From: Sporobacter sp963675425
Lineage (GTDB): Bacteria; Bacillota; Clostridia; Oscillospirales; Oscillospiraceae
Assembly (NCBI GenBank): GCA_963675425.1
Contig: OY776214.1
Coordinates: forward strand, 2,294,001 to 2,358,000
Reading direction: 5' to 3'
DNA length: 64,000 nucleotides
This document shows positions 34,376 to 43,432 of this stretch, one piece after another (position 1 is the first letter of the stretch; every line of letters begins with the position of its first letter). Position numbers and translations under genes: made by a program. The notes under the pieces were generated by a model. The model was not told the DNA's origin, made no database searches, and was given only the letters and a program-made list of their open reading frames with translations.

Positions 34376-35770
34376 GTGAAGGATTTTGACGTGGTTGTAA
34401 TCGGCGGTGGTTCCGGCGGTTGTGCCGCTGCAAGCAGGTCGGCCGATCTCGGGAAAAAGGTGGCGTTAATCGAAGGCAGAGGGAAAGAAGGCCTCGGCGG
34501 AACATGTATTAATAGGGGCTGTATACCGGCTAAAATACTTTTGGCATCCGCTGAAACGTATTCCGGGGTGCAGAAAGCCAAAGATTTTGGAATTGGGGTA
34601 ACAGGCATCTCCTTTGACTATGAAAAAATCGAGCAGAAAAAACAGGCGTCAATCAAAACCTTGCGGTTCGGCTTGCAGAATTACATTCTTAAACCCAGAG
34701 GAATTGAAATTATCACCGGTTTTGGTAAGATAATTGACTCTCATACGGTAGAGGTGCATGACAACGGGCAGACAGAACGGGTTCGGGGTGAAAATATAAT
34801 TATTGCTTCCGGTTCCGAGCCGGCTATGATTCCATCTTTTCATATTGATGGCCATAACGTCATTACCAGTGACGAAGCTTTAGAGGTTCGGGAGATCCCC
34901 CCGAAGATTACAATTATCGGAGCGGGCGCCCTGGGACTTGAGTTTGCGCATTTGTTTTCAACGTTTGGCAGCAAGGTGACAGTTGTGGAAATGGCGCCTC
35001 AGGTCGTGCCGGCTTTGAAGGATAAGGAATTCACCGGTATGGTTCAAAAATACTTGGAGAAGCAGGGAATTACCGTCAAGACCGGAGTCAAAATCGACGG
35101 CGTAGAAGTCGTTGATGCAGGAAAGGTCGTTTCCAGTTTAAGCAACGGTGAGAAAATCGAAAGCAGTAAAGTGCTGGTCGCCATCGGCCGCAAACTGAAT
35201 ACCGAAAATATGGGGATTTCGGAATCAGGAATAAAAATGGAAAAGGGCTGTATTCTTGTTGATGATGAAATGAGAACGAATATCCCTAATGTATTAGCGG
35301 TAGGAGATATCGTCCACGGCCCCCAGCTTTCCCATAAAGCGCAACGGGAAGGAATCGTAGCTGCCGAAGTGATTGCAGGACTGAGTACGAAAATGGATTA
35401 TGAGGTTATTCCCTGGGCTATTTTTACACAGCCTGAAATTGCAGCGGTAGGGCTGACCAGGGACGAAGCGGAAGAACAGGGAATTAAAACTATTGTCGGC
35501 TCCATGCCTTTGATGGCGAATGAAAAGGCCAATGTCATGAAAAAAACAACCGGACAGGTTAAAATTGTAGCTCGCGTAGATAACAAACAGGTAATTGGCG
35601 CTCAGATTTTTGCAGCTGAAGCTTCCATTTTAATTGGCGAATTGGCCGTGGCAGTAAAAAACAAAATTTCCATTGAAGGCTTATCCAACACGGTTCATGT
35701 TCATCCGTCCTTGTCCGAAGCGATTATGGAAGCGAGTAAGAGCAGCTTAGGCAAAGCCTTTCACAAATAA
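34376..35770 (+). CDS. Dihydrolipoyl dehydrogenase-like FAD/NAD(P) disulfide oxidoreductase
   Basis: 464 aa with a GTG start (GGAAGGTG upstream). FAD-binding VVVIGGGSGGCAAA, redox disulfide GGTCINRGCIPAK, NAD-binding ITIIGAGALGLEFA, the second FAD motif NIPNVLAVGDIVHG and the C-terminal catalytic HVHPSLSE are intact, so the active site is complete. There is no lipoyl complex nearby. In this operon it may reduce the small CxxC protein or feed electrons from NADH towards the activase; this is inference. Confidence 0.92.
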   Translation: MKDFDVVVIGGGSGGCAAASRSADLGKKVALIEGRGKEGLGGTCINRGCIPAKILLASAETYSGVQKAKDFGIGVTGISFDYEKIEQKKQASIKTLRFGLQNYILKPRGIEIITGFGKIIDSHTVEVHDNGQTERVRGENIIIASGSEPAMIPSFHIDGHNVITSDEALEVREIPPKITIIGAGALGLEFAHLFSTFGSKVTVVEMAPQVVPALKDKEFTGMVQKYLEKQGITVKTGVKIDGVEVVDAGKVVSSLSNGEKIESSKVLVAIGRKLNTENMGISESGIKMEKGCILVDDEMRTNIPNVLAVGDIVHGPQLSHKAQREGIVAAEVIAGLSTKMDYEVIPWAIFTQPEIAAVGLTRDEAEEQGIKTIVGSMPLMANEKANVMKKTTGQVKIVARVDNKQVIGAQIFAAEASILIGELAVAVKNKISIEGLSNTVHVHPSLSEAIMEASKSSLGKAFHK

Positions 35771-35811
35771 ATTTCAACGAAATTATTTACCCCAAAAAGG
35801 AGGCTAAAAGA

Positions 35812-36966
35812 ATGGAAAAAACTTTACGAGAATTGGATGAAGCAGCGAAAAAACGCCCCATTCAGCTGAAAGAGGCAAAGAAACAAGGCAAAAAGGTTAT
35901 TCAATACACGGGTAATTTTATACCACCGGAAATGATTTATGCGGCAGGAGCGGAGCCGTATCTTATGTGCAGGGGCGGAGAACCTGAACCGCCGGACGCT
36001 GTCCTGGAGTATATGCTGCGTTTTATGAATCCGCTGGCCAGGTCCATGGCCGGTTATCACATGCTGGGCCTTGATCCTGTAACGCCGATATCTGATCTGA
36101 TCGTGACCCAGCAGACCGATTGTCATGTAGGCAGGGTGACAGAACTGTTGGAATTTTTAAAACTGCCCATTCATAAAGTAGGTGTTCCCTCCGACTGGAA
36201 AAAAGGATTTACAGCTGAGTATTACTATAAGTCTTTAGATAAATTAAAAAAAAGACTGGAGGATATAACCGGCAATAGTATCACGAACGACAATCTGAAG
36301 AAATATATCGGTTATACCAACCGGATTAATCGAGTATTAAGAAAAATCGACGACCTGCGTAAAAAAGATAATCCGCCGCTCGGGGAAAACGAATTCATTC
36401 ACCTCAATCATTATTCTTTGCTGTGCGAGCCTGAATTTGCAGCTGACAAACTGGAAGAACTATATGAAAAGATAAAAGACGCTCCCGGCAAGTTCCCGGA
36501 AAAAGCTCCCAGATTGCTTTTCGCGGGGCATGCCCTGGCAATCGGAGATTACATTGTCCCTAAACTGATCGAGGACTATGGCTCCGTGATTGTTACAGAA
36601 ATGCTTGATGAAGGAATCCGGCCTTTCAAGTTTGATATAGAAACCGAAGGGGATATGCTTCGTAATTTTGGGGAAACCATGTTTTTGAAAAAGACACCTA
36701 TTAATGTGTTCCAGCCTTCCTGGGAAGACAGGTTTGCCTACATGAAGCAGCTCATCAGTGACTATAAGGTAGACGGCGTAATTTGGTATCAATTATGTTT
36801 CGACGAAATTTACGACATGGAGTGTACCTGCCTGGCTAAATGGCTCGGTGAATTGAACATACCGCTTTTAAAACTGGAATCCTCTTATGAATACTCCAGG
36901 GAGGCAATGGGCCCGCTAAAAACAAGAGTTGAGAGTTTTCTCGAATCTATAAAAGGGAGGAAATAG
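35812..36966 (+). CDS. 2-hydroxyacyl-CoA dehydratase/benzoyl-CoA reductase family subunit (short form)
   Basis: 384 aa, the size of HgdB or BcrC. Conserved family parts are KKVIQYTGNFIPPEMIYAAG at the start, QQTDCHVGR with a cluster cysteine, the second-domain VDGVIWYQLCFDEIYD with Cys, and the C-terminal LLKLESSYEYSREAMGPLKT leading to RVESFLESI. These bind an active-site 4Fe-4S cluster that receives the electron from the activase. It probably pairs with one or more of the 470-residue paralogues downstream. AAAAGGAGG site present. Confidence 0.9.
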   Translation: MEKTLRELDEAAKKRPIQLKEAKKQGKKVIQYTGNFIPPEMIYAAGAEPYLMCRGGEPEPPDAVLEYMLRFMNPLARSMAGYHMLGLDPVTPISDLIVTQQTDCHVGRVTELLEFLKLPIHKVGVPSDWKKGFTAEYYYKSLDKLKKRLEDITGNSITNDNLKKYIGYTNRINRVLRKIDDLRKKDNPPLGENEFIHLNHYSLLCEPEFAADKLEELYEKIKDAPGKFPEKAPRLLFAGHALAIGDYIVPKLIEDYGSVIVTEMLDEGIRPFKFDIETEGDMLRNFGETMFLKKTPINVFQPSWEDRFAYMKQLISDYKVDGVIWYQLCFDEIYDMECTCLAKWLGELNIPLLKLESSYEYSREAMGPLKTRVESFLESIKGRK

Positions 36967-36967
36967 C

Positions 36968-38392
36968 ATGGCTACTAATGTGTATGAAGAGTTTTTGGAG
37001 CTTTGTGCTTTTGAGCCGGAGGAAATACCGGAAATCCTGCCGCAATGGATCGAGGCCGCTAAGACTTTTGAGCTGACGGAAGAGGACATCCGCTTCTCTA
37101 TAGAAAAGTGGATCCCGGAGAATTGGGATATCCAGTATAGGGGTATCCGCAAGATGATTGGTGCTTGGATCAGGGAACTGATTGAACTTAGCAAGGCAAC
37201 GAAGTATAAAGAAGCGGGCGCCAAGATAATCTATGGGATCATACCGGCTATTACAACCAGTTATCAGGCGATGAAATACAGCGCCGGGGACAATATTTAC
37301 ATAAGTTTTCCCGACGCTATGCTGGTAACGGTCCTGAATGCATTTTTCCATAAAGTCAACCCCTACTTGGAATGTGCGGAGGAAAACGGCTTTACCTATG
37401 GCTGCCGTCATTGTGCGTTGAATAAAACAAGGATTGCAGCCCGCTGGAAAAAAGTGATCCCGGCTCCCGATGTGATCTGGTCCTGGGGGTTTAACTGCGA
37501 CGAAGGACCGAAAACGGATGAATATATTCAATGCCTGTTTGATAAGGATTGGAAATACGTTATTACCAGGCTTCCGCACGATACCAGTTTTGGGGAGAAC
37601 GACGACGAACTGGAAGACCGGGTAGAATTTGTGGCTCAGGAGATCAAGGACGGCCTGAGACAAATTGAGGAGATAACGGGAATTGAAATAACGGAAGAGC
37701 ATATGAAAAAAGCGCTGCAAGATTCCAACAGGTATGCGTTTAAAAACGGGATGCTCGTTAGTTTAATGTCCAAAGCTGATCCCGTGCCTCTGGGTGGAAG
37801 TGATATCGTCAATTTCCAGCAGCCGATGGGTGTGCCCTTTAATACCGGTCTAAAATACCTGGAGGAAGCGATTGATTTGACCATCAAAGAAGTCAGACAA
37901 GCCATAAAAGACGGGAAAGGCGTGGCTCCCAAAGGCGCTCCCAAAGTAGCCTTTTACGGCGTGCCTATTGCCGTACCCTGGGTTGACAGAATGTTCCGGG
38001 AGAACGGGGTTGCCCCTACGTTAAGTTTTAATCTGTCGCCAACGAAAAAAATGCTGATGCCTCAAAAATATACGGACCCGTATATGGCAACAGCCGAACA
38101 ATGGTTAAGAATGCCCTTGGGCATGAACATGAGAAGTGAAACAGATACCATGGTGCAAAAAATAAAAGATAATAAGCCGGATGCCGTGGTTATGGGTTTC
38201 TTCGACTTTGACAGGTGGCTCGGCGCCCAGCAAAAGATGGCGGCGAAGCTTATGGAAGATGAGACGGGGGTGTCTACTTTTTATATGGAAGCGGACTGGT
38301 GGGAAGACAGGGACTATAGTCCGGAAGCCCTTCGTACCAGGATAGAAAGTATTTCCCAGGTATTAAAGCTTAAAAAAATAAGCAATGAATAG
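36968..38392 (+). CDS. 2-hydroxyacyl-CoA dehydratase/benzoyl-CoA reductase family subunit, long form 1
   Basis: 474 aa, starting 2 bp after the previous stop. N-terminal helical extension (VYEEFLELCAFEPEEIPEIL, EKWIPENWDIQYRGIRKMIG), then the dehydratase double fold. Cys146 and Cys149 (GCRHCALNKTR) and Cys177 (WSWGFNCDEGPK) are conserved in all three long forms and are likely cluster ligands. The C-terminal ESISQVLK end matches the family, but the second-domain Cys of the short form is replaced (MGFFDFDRWLG). With the neighbour at 35812 it should form a heterodimer. Confidence 0.85.
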   Translation: MATNVYEEFLELCAFEPEEIPEILPQWIEAAKTFELTEEDIRFSIEKWIPENWDIQYRGIRKMIGAWIRELIELSKATKYKEAGAKIIYGIIPAITTSYQAMKYSAGDNIYISFPDAMLVTVLNAFFHKVNPYLECAEENGFTYGCRHCALNKTRIAARWKKVIPAPDVIWSWGFNCDEGPKTDEYIQCLFDKDWKYVITRLPHDTSFGENDDELEDRVEFVAQEIKDGLRQIEEITGIEITEEHMKKALQDSNRYAFKNGMLVSLMSKADPVPLGGSDIVNFQQPMGVPFNTGLKYLEEAIDLTIKEVRQAIKDGKGVAPKGAPKVAFYGVPIAVPWVDRMFRENGVAPTLSFNLSPTKKMLMPQKYTDPYMATAEQWLRMPLGMNMRSETDTMVQKIKDNKPDAVVMGFFDFDRWLGAQQKMAAKLMEDETGVSTFYMEADWWEDRDYSPEALRTRIESISQVLKLKKISNE

Positions 38393-38451
38393 TATTGAGC
38401 GAAAGCATAGCCAGTTAATGCTTAGTGTATAATAATTATTGGCCAGAAATA

Positions 38452-38478
38452 AGGAGGAATAGCGAAACTATTCCTCCT
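38452..38478 (+). promoter_or_regulatory. Intercistronic hairpin containing a Shine-Dalgarno-like arm
   Basis: AGGAGGAATAG-cgaaa-CTATTCCTCCT forms a perfect 11-bp stem in the 220-bp gap between long forms 1 and 2. There is no T-run, so it looks more like an mRNA processing or stability element than a terminator. The gap otherwise has no coding signal. Confidence 0.5.
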
Positions 38479-38612
38479 GTATACGAACTTGTTAATGTTG
38501 CCAACGTTTACCTGATACATGCCGGCTAATGGCTGTGCTTGCTTTTAGAATAAAATTAAGGTAATGTTTTCTATAGGGCAGTATCAATAATAATTGGAAG
38601 GCGCATGAGGCT

Positions 38613-40034
38613 ATGAATAATAATATTTATAAAGAGTTTTTAATGCTGACCGGTTTTGAAAAAGAAGAAATTGCAGAGTATTTGCCTGAATGGATAAAAG
38701 CCTCAAAAAAATTGGGTATTTCTGAAGAGGATATGAATCATGCTGTTAGAGAATGGCTACCCAAACACTGGAGTATTAACTTAAGGGGAATTAGGAAATG
38801 TATTGGCGCTTATATCAGAGAAGTAATTGAAATAACAAAAATATTTGAATATAAACAAAACGGAATTAAAGTGGTTTATGGCTCTTTACCGGCTAATCCG
38901 ATTAGTTTTCAGGCGATCAAAATAAGCGGCGGAGAAAAGGTTTTTGTGGGTTATCCGGGAATTCACATTGTTACAGTCTTGGGTTCCTTTTTTCATAAGA
39001 CCTCGGCGTTTACTGAAAAGACTAATAAATGCATTCTGAATGCCGGTTGTCCTCACTGTGGCCTGACCAAGATGAGATTGAGTGCCAAAATGGCGGAAGT
39101 AATTCCTTCGCCCGACGCCATTTGGAGCTGGGGATTTAATTGTAACGAAGCACCAAAAATGGATGAGTTTATTCATTGTTATGCTGATGCAAATTGGAAA
39201 TCAGTATATTGCAGCCTTCCCCATGATACCTATTTAGGGGAAATAGAAAATGAAAGCCAAGAGAGGGTAAAGTATTTAGCTTTGCAAATTGAAGACGGGC
39301 AGCGGCAAATTGAAAAAATAACCGGGATCAAAGTAAGCGAGCAGCATTTTAACCAGGCCCTGGAGGATGCCGACCGGTTATTGCAAAAAGTTAATTGTCT
39401 CAATGATTTGGTTATTAATGCGGACCCGCAACCCTTAAGCGGCAATGAATTATCCCTTATCGAACAGATGATAACCATAGCCTTTAATACCGGTTTAAAA
39501 TATATGGAAGAGGCTATTGATATCACTATCGAGGAAGTGCGGGATTTAATTGACAGAAAAGAAGGAATTTTGCCGGTTGGAGCGCCTAAGCTGGGTTGTT
39601 ATTTTGTCCCCTTCTGCGTGCCATGGGTTAATGGGTTATTCCTGGAAAACGGCGTGAATTTATCTTTTAGCACGTTCTATACAGCGGCGGATAAATTCCT
39701 GGAAAAGTCAAGCTATCAGGACCCATTCAGCATAATTGCTGAACAATGGCTGCAAATGCCGGGCAGTGTCAATATAGCATACGAAGTGGAACTGAATTGC
39801 CGGATACTTAGTAAATATAAGCCTGATGCCATGCTGCTTGGTTTCTACAGCTTTGAAAGATGGGTGGGGGTACATCACAAAATAATTGTTAATAAGATTG
39901 AAGAAAAAATGAAAATACCTCATTTTTATATAGAAGGGGACATCTGGGAAGACGGGATGTTTCGCCTGGATGATTTAAGAACAAGGATCGAAACTATTTG
40001 CAATTTCTTGAAAATGAATAAAATGATTATTTAG
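38613..40034 (+). CDS. 2-hydroxyacyl-CoA dehydratase/benzoyl-CoA reductase family subunit, long form 2
   Basis: 473 aa, same layout as the gene at 36968: helical extension (IYKEFLMLTGFEKEEIAEYL), GCPHCGLTKMR, WSWGFNCNEAPK, and GFYSFERWVGVHHK in place of the usual second-domain Cys. AT-rich third positions. The ribosome site is modest (GAGG 2 nt from the ATG). It may be an alternative partner for the short-form subunit or part of a second enzyme. Confidence 0.82.
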   Translation: MNNNIYKEFLMLTGFEKEEIAEYLPEWIKASKKLGISEEDMNHAVREWLPKHWSINLRGIRKCIGAYIREVIEITKIFEYKQNGIKVVYGSLPANPISFQAIKISGGEKVFVGYPGIHIVTVLGSFFHKTSAFTEKTNKCILNAGCPHCGLTKMRLSAKMAEVIPSPDAIWSWGFNCNEAPKMDEFIHCYADANWKSVYCSLPHDTYLGEIENESQERVKYLALQIEDGQRQIEKITGIKVSEQHFNQALEDADRLLQKVNCLNDLVINADPQPLSGNELSLIEQMITIAFNTGLKYMEEAIDITIEEVRDLIDRKEGILPVGAPKLGCYFVPFCVPWVNGLFLENGVNLSFSTFYTAADKFLEKSSYQDPFSIIAEQWLQMPGSVNIAYEVELNCRILSKYKPDAMLLGFYSFERWVGVHHKIIVNKIEEKMKIPHFYIEGDIWEDGMFRLDDLRTRIETICNFLKMNKMII

Positions 40035-40057
40035 ACTGTTTATTAGGAGCAGGTTAT

Positions 40058-41488
40058 ATGGGGGCGTTTTATGAAAAAATTCTTTCTCTTTGCGGCTTTG
40101 ATCAGCAAGAAATAGCAAAGAATACCGGCAAACTACGCAGGGCTTGCGAAAAATTTGGGATTGATGAAGAACAGGTAGCCTTTGCTGCAGAGAAGTGGAT
40201 ACCTCAAAATTATGATTTAAAGCTGGAGGGAATAAGGAAACTTATTGGCGTTTATATCCGTGAATTTCTCAGCATTTTGGACCTGTCTCTGGATAAAAAT
40301 GATAATCGTAAAATTGTCTACGGGACGGTTCCTTCCCCTGTGCCTCTTTTTCATGCCTTGAAAGACAGCTGCAAGGAGGGAATATATACTGGTGCCCCGG
40401 ATTTTGTTTTCATGATCGTGTTAAACAGCTTTTTTCATTGGCGTAATATAGGTTTGGAAAGATTGGAGGAACAAGGATTTACTCAAGCTTGCAGGCATTG
40501 CGCCCTTAATAAAATGCGGGCATTTATCTATTCCGATAATTATATTCCCAGTCCTGATATCGTCTGGACCTGGGGAACTGCTTGTGATGAGGCGCCTAAA
40601 ACTGAAGAGTTTATCCAATTTTGTTATGGTAAACAGTGGTTTTATGTTTCCACAAAAATGCCGCATGATACCTGCAAAGATGAACAGGGCGACAAGGAGC
40701 GGATAACATATCTGGCCAGGCAAATACAAGACGCCGTTTATACAATTGAACAAAAATGCCGATTAAAACTATCCCAAGAAGCTGTGAGGAAGGCAATGTA
40801 TAATTGGGGTAAAATTACGGCCAAGATATATTACCTGAATACTTTGATTGCCAATGCCGACCCGGTCCCACTGGGAGGTAATGAGCTTTCCCTGATTAAT
40901 TCATTGCAGCTGGCGCCATTGAATATAGAGGTTGAGCTTATTGAGGAGTCTATTGATATTATCATTAAAGAAGTAAAGGAACGGATCAGAAACGCAGAGG
41001 GAATATTACCACGTGGAGCTCCGAGGTTAGGTTGCTATCTTGTCCCTTTTTGCCTTCCCCATATTGTTAAACATTTTGAAAGGGCCGGTGTTGCTTTAAC
41101 ATTTAATACTTGTATGATGAGGGCAGGCATTCCGGATAATAAAGTACATGGTAGCTGTAAAGTGAGAGATAATAAAACGGTTAAGCATCCTTATGAAATA
41201 ATAGCCGGACAATGGCTGAGCTTGCCGTTGTTTAATAATGTTTTTTATGAAGCAAAGGCAATTGCTCATTTGCTTGCCAAGTATAAGAATGATGGTTTGA
41301 TACTCGGTTTTTTCACATTTGACCGTTGGTTGGGGGCACACCAAAACCTTCTGAAAATCATACTCAAAGAATCAATTGCGAAACCGGTTTTTATAATGGA
41401 AGCAAATTTCTGGGATGAACGGTTTAATAATAAACAAAGAATAATAAATCAAATTGAAAGTATCGGAAGATTATTGGAGAAAGCGTAA
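40058..41488 (+). CDS. 2-hydroxyacyl-CoA dehydratase/benzoyl-CoA reductase family subunit, long form 3
   Basis: 476 aa. The third paralogue, more diverged: ACRHCALNKMR, WTWGTACDEAPK and GFFTFDRWLGAHQN keep the conserved cysteine positions and the Phe substitution. A slightly longer loop (GIPDNKVHGSCKVRDNK) adds one extra Cys. AGGAGCAGG precedes the ATG; its TAA overlaps the ATG of the TetR gene. Confidence 0.82.
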   Translation: MGAFYEKILSLCGFDQQEIAKNTGKLRRACEKFGIDEEQVAFAAEKWIPQNYDLKLEGIRKLIGVYIREFLSILDLSLDKNDNRKIVYGTVPSPVPLFHALKDSCKEGIYTGAPDFVFMIVLNSFFHWRNIGLERLEEQGFTQACRHCALNKMRAFIYSDNYIPSPDIVWTWGTACDEAPKTEEFIQFCYGKQWFYVSTKMPHDTCKDEQGDKERITYLARQIQDAVYTIEQKCRLKLSQEAVRKAMYNWGKITAKIYYLNTLIANADPVPLGGNELSLINSLQLAPLNIEVELIEESIDIIIKEVKERIRNAEGILPRGAPRLGCYLVPFCLPHIVKHFERAGVALTFNTCMMRAGIPDNKVHGSCKVRDNKTVKHPYEIIAGQWLSLPLFNNVFYEAKAIAHLLAKYKNDGLILGFFTFDRWLGAHQNLLKIILKESIAKPVFIMEANFWDERFNNKQRIINQIESIGRLLEKA

Positions 41489-42085
41489 ATGCCAAGAAAA
41501 AAAGTGATATTTGAAAAACAGAAAATTATTGATGCTTCTTTTCATATTATTAAAAGTGAGGGCAATGAAGCTTTCTCGGCCAGAAGATTAGCCACGGAAC
41601 TAAACATTTCGTCAATGACTGTCTATAATTATTACAAAAACATTGATGAAATAAAAAAAGAAGTTATTATTAGAGGTTTTAGTATTCTTTACAAGATGAT
41701 TTTTCGTGATATGGAAAACAAAAAGGAAAAGTTGGATGAAGACGGTATTGGTTGTTTATGCAGAATTATCGCGCTCAATATGATGAATTTCGCTTTGGAA
41801 AATAAAGAAATATATATTTTGATGTTTACTGAGTACGGTTATAAGTTTAGAAATGATCACGAGATCAGGCTTTTTTACAATTTCTTGCCGCAACTAGCCA
41901 ATAGCATTAAACTTGCTCAATCTGAAGCGCAGGAATTAAAAAAAAGGTGCTATATATTTGAAAGCATGATTCAAAGGCTAATTATGGAAAAATTAAATAA
42001 GCTATATGATTATTCCCTGGAAGAATATAATGATTATATTGATTTTAGTTTAAAGCATTTATTTAGGATCGATTCAGAAGGATGA
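41489..42085 (+). CDS. TetR-family transcriptional regulator
   Basis: 198 aa. N-terminal HTH: IIDASFHIIKSEGNEAFSAR, RLATELNISSMTVYNYYKNI. The C-terminal helices are divergent and would bind a ligand, perhaps the CoA ester or acid of the pathway. It is embedded in the operon directly after the dehydratase genes, so autoregulation through the TTTACnnnGTAAR palindromes at 31943-32305 is proposed. Confidence 0.9.
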   Translation: MPRKKVIFEKQKIIDASFHIIKSEGNEAFSARRLATELNISSMTVYNYYKNIDEIKKEVIIRGFSILYKMIFRDMENKKEKLDEDGIGCLCRIIALNMMNFALENKEIYILMFTEYGYKFRNDHEIRLFYNFLPQLANSIKLAQSEAQELKKRCYIFESMIQRLIMEKLNKLYDYSLEEYNDYIDFSLKHLFRIDSEG

Positions 42086-42094
42086 GGTGGAAAA

Positions 42095-43432
42095 ATGAAT
42101 AGTATAACTGACACGAAAAGTCTATGTCCGGAATGTCTGAACATAATCCCGGCGCATTATGTTGTTGATAATAATAATGTCTATTTACATAAAGAATGTC
42201 CTGAACATGGTCCGTATAAAGCCCTGGTATGGAGAGATGCCGAGTTATATGAACAATGGCAATCACAGAGTACCCATGCGGAAAAAATGGAAAATGGCAT
42301 TCCCCCGGTAAAGGGGTGTCCCTTGGACTGCGGCTTGTGTACCGAACATGAGGGAGGGACCTGTACAGCCGTTGTGGAAGTTACTTATCGCTGCAATATG
42401 AATTGTCCCGTTTGTTTTGCGGATAGTGCTCAAGAAATTTTCGAGCCGGACATCGATAAAATCCGGGAGATGTTTGTTGCTGTCCAGAATGAACAAAACA
42501 CCCTTTGTTCGGTCCAAATAAGCGGAGGGGAACCAACAGTGAGAGATGATCTGCATGAGATTATCCGGTTGGGGAAAGAGATGGGGTTCGAGCATATTCA
42601 AGTTAATACGAACGGCTTGAGAATAGCGGAAGACTTTAATTATTTGCAGCAGCTTAAAGATAGTGGCGCTGATCTAATATATTTGCAGTTTGACGGACTG
42701 AATGATGACATCTATCAAGCGCTTCGCGGAAAAAAAATGCTTGATACCAAGTTGAAGGCCATCGAAAACTGCCGGGCTGTTAATATTGGGGTCCTTTTGG
42801 TGCCGACAATTGTTCCCCAAGTTAATTTTTCTGAAATAGGTCGGATTATTAATTTTGCCAGAGAACAAATGCCCATAGTCAAGGGAATCCACTTTCAGCC
42901 TGTAAGTTACTTCGGTCGTTTTCCGGTAAGCAGCCCGCAGGATGAGGATAGAGTCACGCTGGCTGATATTGTCAAAGGAATCGAAGCGCAGACCCAGGGA
43001 GAAATAAAAGTTAGGAACCTTGTTCCCCGTAAAAGGTTCAATTCTCACTGCGCGTTCAGCGGATTGTTTTATTTACAGGATAATGGGAAGTTTCAGCCTA
43101 TTACCCAAAACAAAACAGAGGAAGTGCCCGAACCCGAAAAAACGACTCAGGATTTTGTGGCCAAGGCAAATCAGTACACCAAAAACCATTGGCAACTGAC
43201 AAGCGATCCTCAGAAGGAAAAGCAGACGCCTCAATCCGGAAGCCTGGCGAAAAGAATAAAAGACTATACCCTGTCGCTAACCGGTATGCCTTTCCAGGAC
43301 GTTTGGAATATTGATATAGGCAGGCTAAAGGGCTGTTGTGTTCAGGTGGTTGATAATAAGGGACAGCTAATTCCACTTTGCGCTTTTCATCTGACCAGTA
43401 CAAAAGGGAAAAGGTTGTATCGCAATGAATAA
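42095..43432 (+). CDS. Radical SAM protein, MJ0619/TrsS-like, copy 1
   Basis: 445 aa. N-terminal zinc-ribbon-like part (SLCPECLNIIPAH, LHKECPEHGPYKALVW), then GCPLDCGLCTEHEGGTC, and the radical SAM motif TYRCNMNCPVCFAD (CxxxCxxC) with SGGEPTVRDDL. The layout matches archaeal 7,8-dihydro-6-hydroxymethylpterin methylase MJ0619 and the bacterial radical SAM family I recall as TrsS. These act on folded cofactor precursors or unknown substrates. Its stop overlaps the next gene by 8 bp. AGGTGG site present. Confidence 0.87.
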   Translation: MNSITDTKSLCPECLNIIPAHYVVDNNNVYLHKECPEHGPYKALVWRDAELYEQWQSQSTHAEKMENGIPPVKGCPLDCGLCTEHEGGTCTAVVEVTYRCNMNCPVCFADSAQEIFEPDIDKIREMFVAVQNEQNTLCSVQISGGEPTVRDDLHEIIRLGKEMGFEHIQVNTNGLRIAEDFNYLQQLKDSGADLIYLQFDGLNDDIYQALRGKKMLDTKLKAIENCRAVNIGVLLVPTIVPQVNFSEIGRIINFAREQMPIVKGIHFQPVSYFGRFPVSSPQDEDRVTLADIVKGIEAQTQGEIKVRNLVPRKRFNSHCAFSGLFYLQDNGKFQPITQNKTEEVPEPEKTTQDFVAKANQYTKNHWQLTSDPQKEKQTPQSGSLAKRIKDYTLSLTGMPFQDVWNIDIGRLKGCCVQVVDNKGQLIPLCAFHLTSTKGKRLYRNE

